6,858 bases of DNA, from the NCBI GenBank assembly GCA_021154065.1, contig JAJKJG010000248.1:1-6858 (forward strand). The letters are read 5' to 3'. The position numbers and the translations under genes are program-made. Under the pieces are notes generated by a model. The model worked only from the letters and a program-made list of their open reading frames with translations, ran no database searches and had not been told where the DNA came from. Below are positions 5,816 through 6,858 of the stretch, piece by piece; the first letter of the stretch is position 1, and each line of letters begins with the position of its first letter. The DNA comes from Methylobacterium sp. (GTDB lineage Bacteria > Pseudomonadota > Alphaproteobacteria > Rhizobiales > Beijerinckiaceae).

Positions 5816-6858
5816 GTGAGCACCGTGACCGGCACCGCGACCGACGCCGCGCTCCAGACCCTGCGCTTCGTCCGCTCCCAGCAACTCGACGCGGCGCCGC
5901 CGCCCAGCATGGTGCGGGGGCCGCTCGCCTGGGTGCGCCAGAACCTGTTCTCCGGGCCCCTCAACATCGTCCTGACCCTGATCGGGCTCTACCTGGTCTA
6001 TGCCCTGCTGCCGGGGATCGTCCGCTTCTTCCTCGTCGACGCGGTCTGGACCGGCGCGGACCGGGACGCCTGCCGGCCCGAGGTCGTCGGCCGTCCGGTC
6101 GGGGCCTGCTGGGCCTATGTCTTCGACAAGATCAACTACTTCGTCTACGGCTCCTACCCGATCCACCTGCGCTGGCGCGTCGACGTCTTCTTCGCGCTCC
6201 TCGCCGTCGGCGTCGGCTGGATGCTGTGGCTCGACGCGCCGAAGCGCACCTGGGGCGCGGTCTATTTCTTCGTCGTGTTCCCGATCCTCGCCTACCTCCT
6301 CCTCGCCGGCGCCGACTGGCTCGGCCTCGAGACGGTACCGACCTCGCTGTGGGGCGGCATCCTCGTCACCATCGTGGTCTCGACGGTCGGGATCGTGTTC
6401 TCGCTGCCGTTCGGGATCATCCTGGCGCTCGGGCGGCGCTCGCGGCTGCCGATCATCCGGGTGTTCTCGGTCATCTTCATCGAGTTCGTGCGCGGCGTGC
6501 CGCTGATCACCGTGCTGTTCATGGCGAACACGATGCTGCCCCTGTTCCTACCCGAGGGCACGACCGTCGACCGGCTCATGCGGCCCCTCGTCGGCGTCGC
6601 GCTGTTCGCCTCGGCCTACATGGCGGAGGTCGTGCGCGGCGGCCTGCAGGCGATGCCGAAGGGCCAGTACGAGGGCGCGATGTCGCTCGGGCTGAACTAC
6701 TGGCAGACGATGGTCTTCATCATCCTGCCGCAGGCGCTCAAGATCGTGATCCCGGGCATCGTCAACACCTTCACTGGCCTGTTCAAGGACACCACCCTCG
6801 TCGCGATCGTCGGCATCTTCGACCTCATCCGCACGATCGAGGCGTCCCGCGTCGACCC
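5816..6858 (+). CDS. aapM: General L-amino-acid ABC transporter, permease (AapM), 3' end outside the window
   Basis: The frame from GTG 5816 stays open to the window end and yields 347 residues; members of this family run to about 380-390, so roughly the last 40 residues are missing. The N terminus is cytoplasmic, followed by a helix at about 48-73. A periplasmic segment with two cysteines (C86, C98; possible disulfide) reads from DRDACRPEV to GACWAYV. Further helices lie at about 122-139, 146-165, 178-205, 213-240, 256-275 and 298-320. IEFVRGVPLITVLF (222-235) and AYMAEVVRGGLQAMPKGQ (267-284) are HisMQ permease signatures. The EAA loop is YEGAMSLGLNYWQTMVFIILP (285-305), with Glu-Gly-Ala in place of Glu-Ala-Ala. 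GLFKDTTLVAIVG (321-333) follows. It forms the transmembrane channel with AapQ; the ATPase AapP should be encoded next. BztC is the homologous alternative name. Confidence 0.93.
   Translation, partial: MSTVTGTATDAALQTLRFVRSQQLDAAPPPSMVRGPLAWVRQNLFSGPLNIVLTLIGLYLVYALLPGIVRFFLVDAVWTGADRDACRPEVVGRPVGACWAYVFDKINYFVYGSYPIHLRWRVDVFFALLAVGVGWMLWLDAPKRTWGAVYFFVVFPILAYLLLAGADWLGLETVPTSLWGGILVTIVVSTVGIVFSLPFGIILALGRRSRLPIIRVFSVIFIEFVRGVPLITVLFMANTMLPLFLPEGTTVDRLMRPLVGVALFASAYMAEVVRGGLQAMPKGQYEGAMSLGLNYWQTMVFIILPQALKIVIPGIVNTFTGLFKDTTLVAIVGIFDLIRTIEASRVD

Noticed and set aside
4612..5967. 451-codon open frame on the minus strand opposite aapQ/aapM
   Set aside because: Its composition is rich in Asp, Glu, Arg and His, typical of the antisense of high-GC membrane-protein genes. 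It shows no recognisable domain and covers two well-supported genes.

Overview
The window is GC-rich, densely coding chromosomal DNA. Its third-position GC bias, its complete aap-type amino-acid transporter start (J-Q-M order) and its metC-type neighbour point to an alphaproteobacterium, most likely of the Hyphomicrobiales (Rhizobiales). This placement comes from gene content and base composition; no marker gene is present.

Layout: (1) Bases 2-1855, plus strand, hold a compact three-gene envelope-glycosylation cluster. It consists of the 3' end of an ArnT/PMT-like membrane glycosyltransferase, a family 2 glycosyltransferase of the polyprenyl-phosphate-sugar synthase type, and a 105-residue three-helix protein that is a stand-alone LAB_N domain, the domain otherwise known from the N terminus of some LpxB proteins. 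The likely logic is that the GT2 enzyme charges a polyprenyl phosphate with a sugar, the small membrane protein assists, and the ArnT-like enzyme moves the sugar onto LPS/lipid A or another periplasmic acceptor. (2) Bases 1856-1936 are a short gap between convergent stop codons. It is filled by 7-bp repeats in both orientations, which can fold into a long hairpin. (3) Bases 1937-3136, minus strand, encode a PLP-dependent cystathionine beta-lyase (MetC). (4) Bases 3137-3439 form a 303-bp divergent intergenic region with candidate promoters and a perfect GC-rich hairpin. (5) Bases 3440-6858, plus strand, carry the start of a general L-amino-acid ABC transporter operon: aapJ (periplasmic binding protein), an intrinsic-terminator-like hairpin, aapQ (permease), and aapM (permease, cut off by the window end). 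The ATPase gene aapP is expected just beyond the window.

Most of this is well-known biology. I do not see a wholly new system. The items most worth a second look are the heptamer-built inverted repeat that exactly fills the convergent gap, and the stand-alone LAB_N protein overlapping a GT2 gene next to an ArnT-like transferase.
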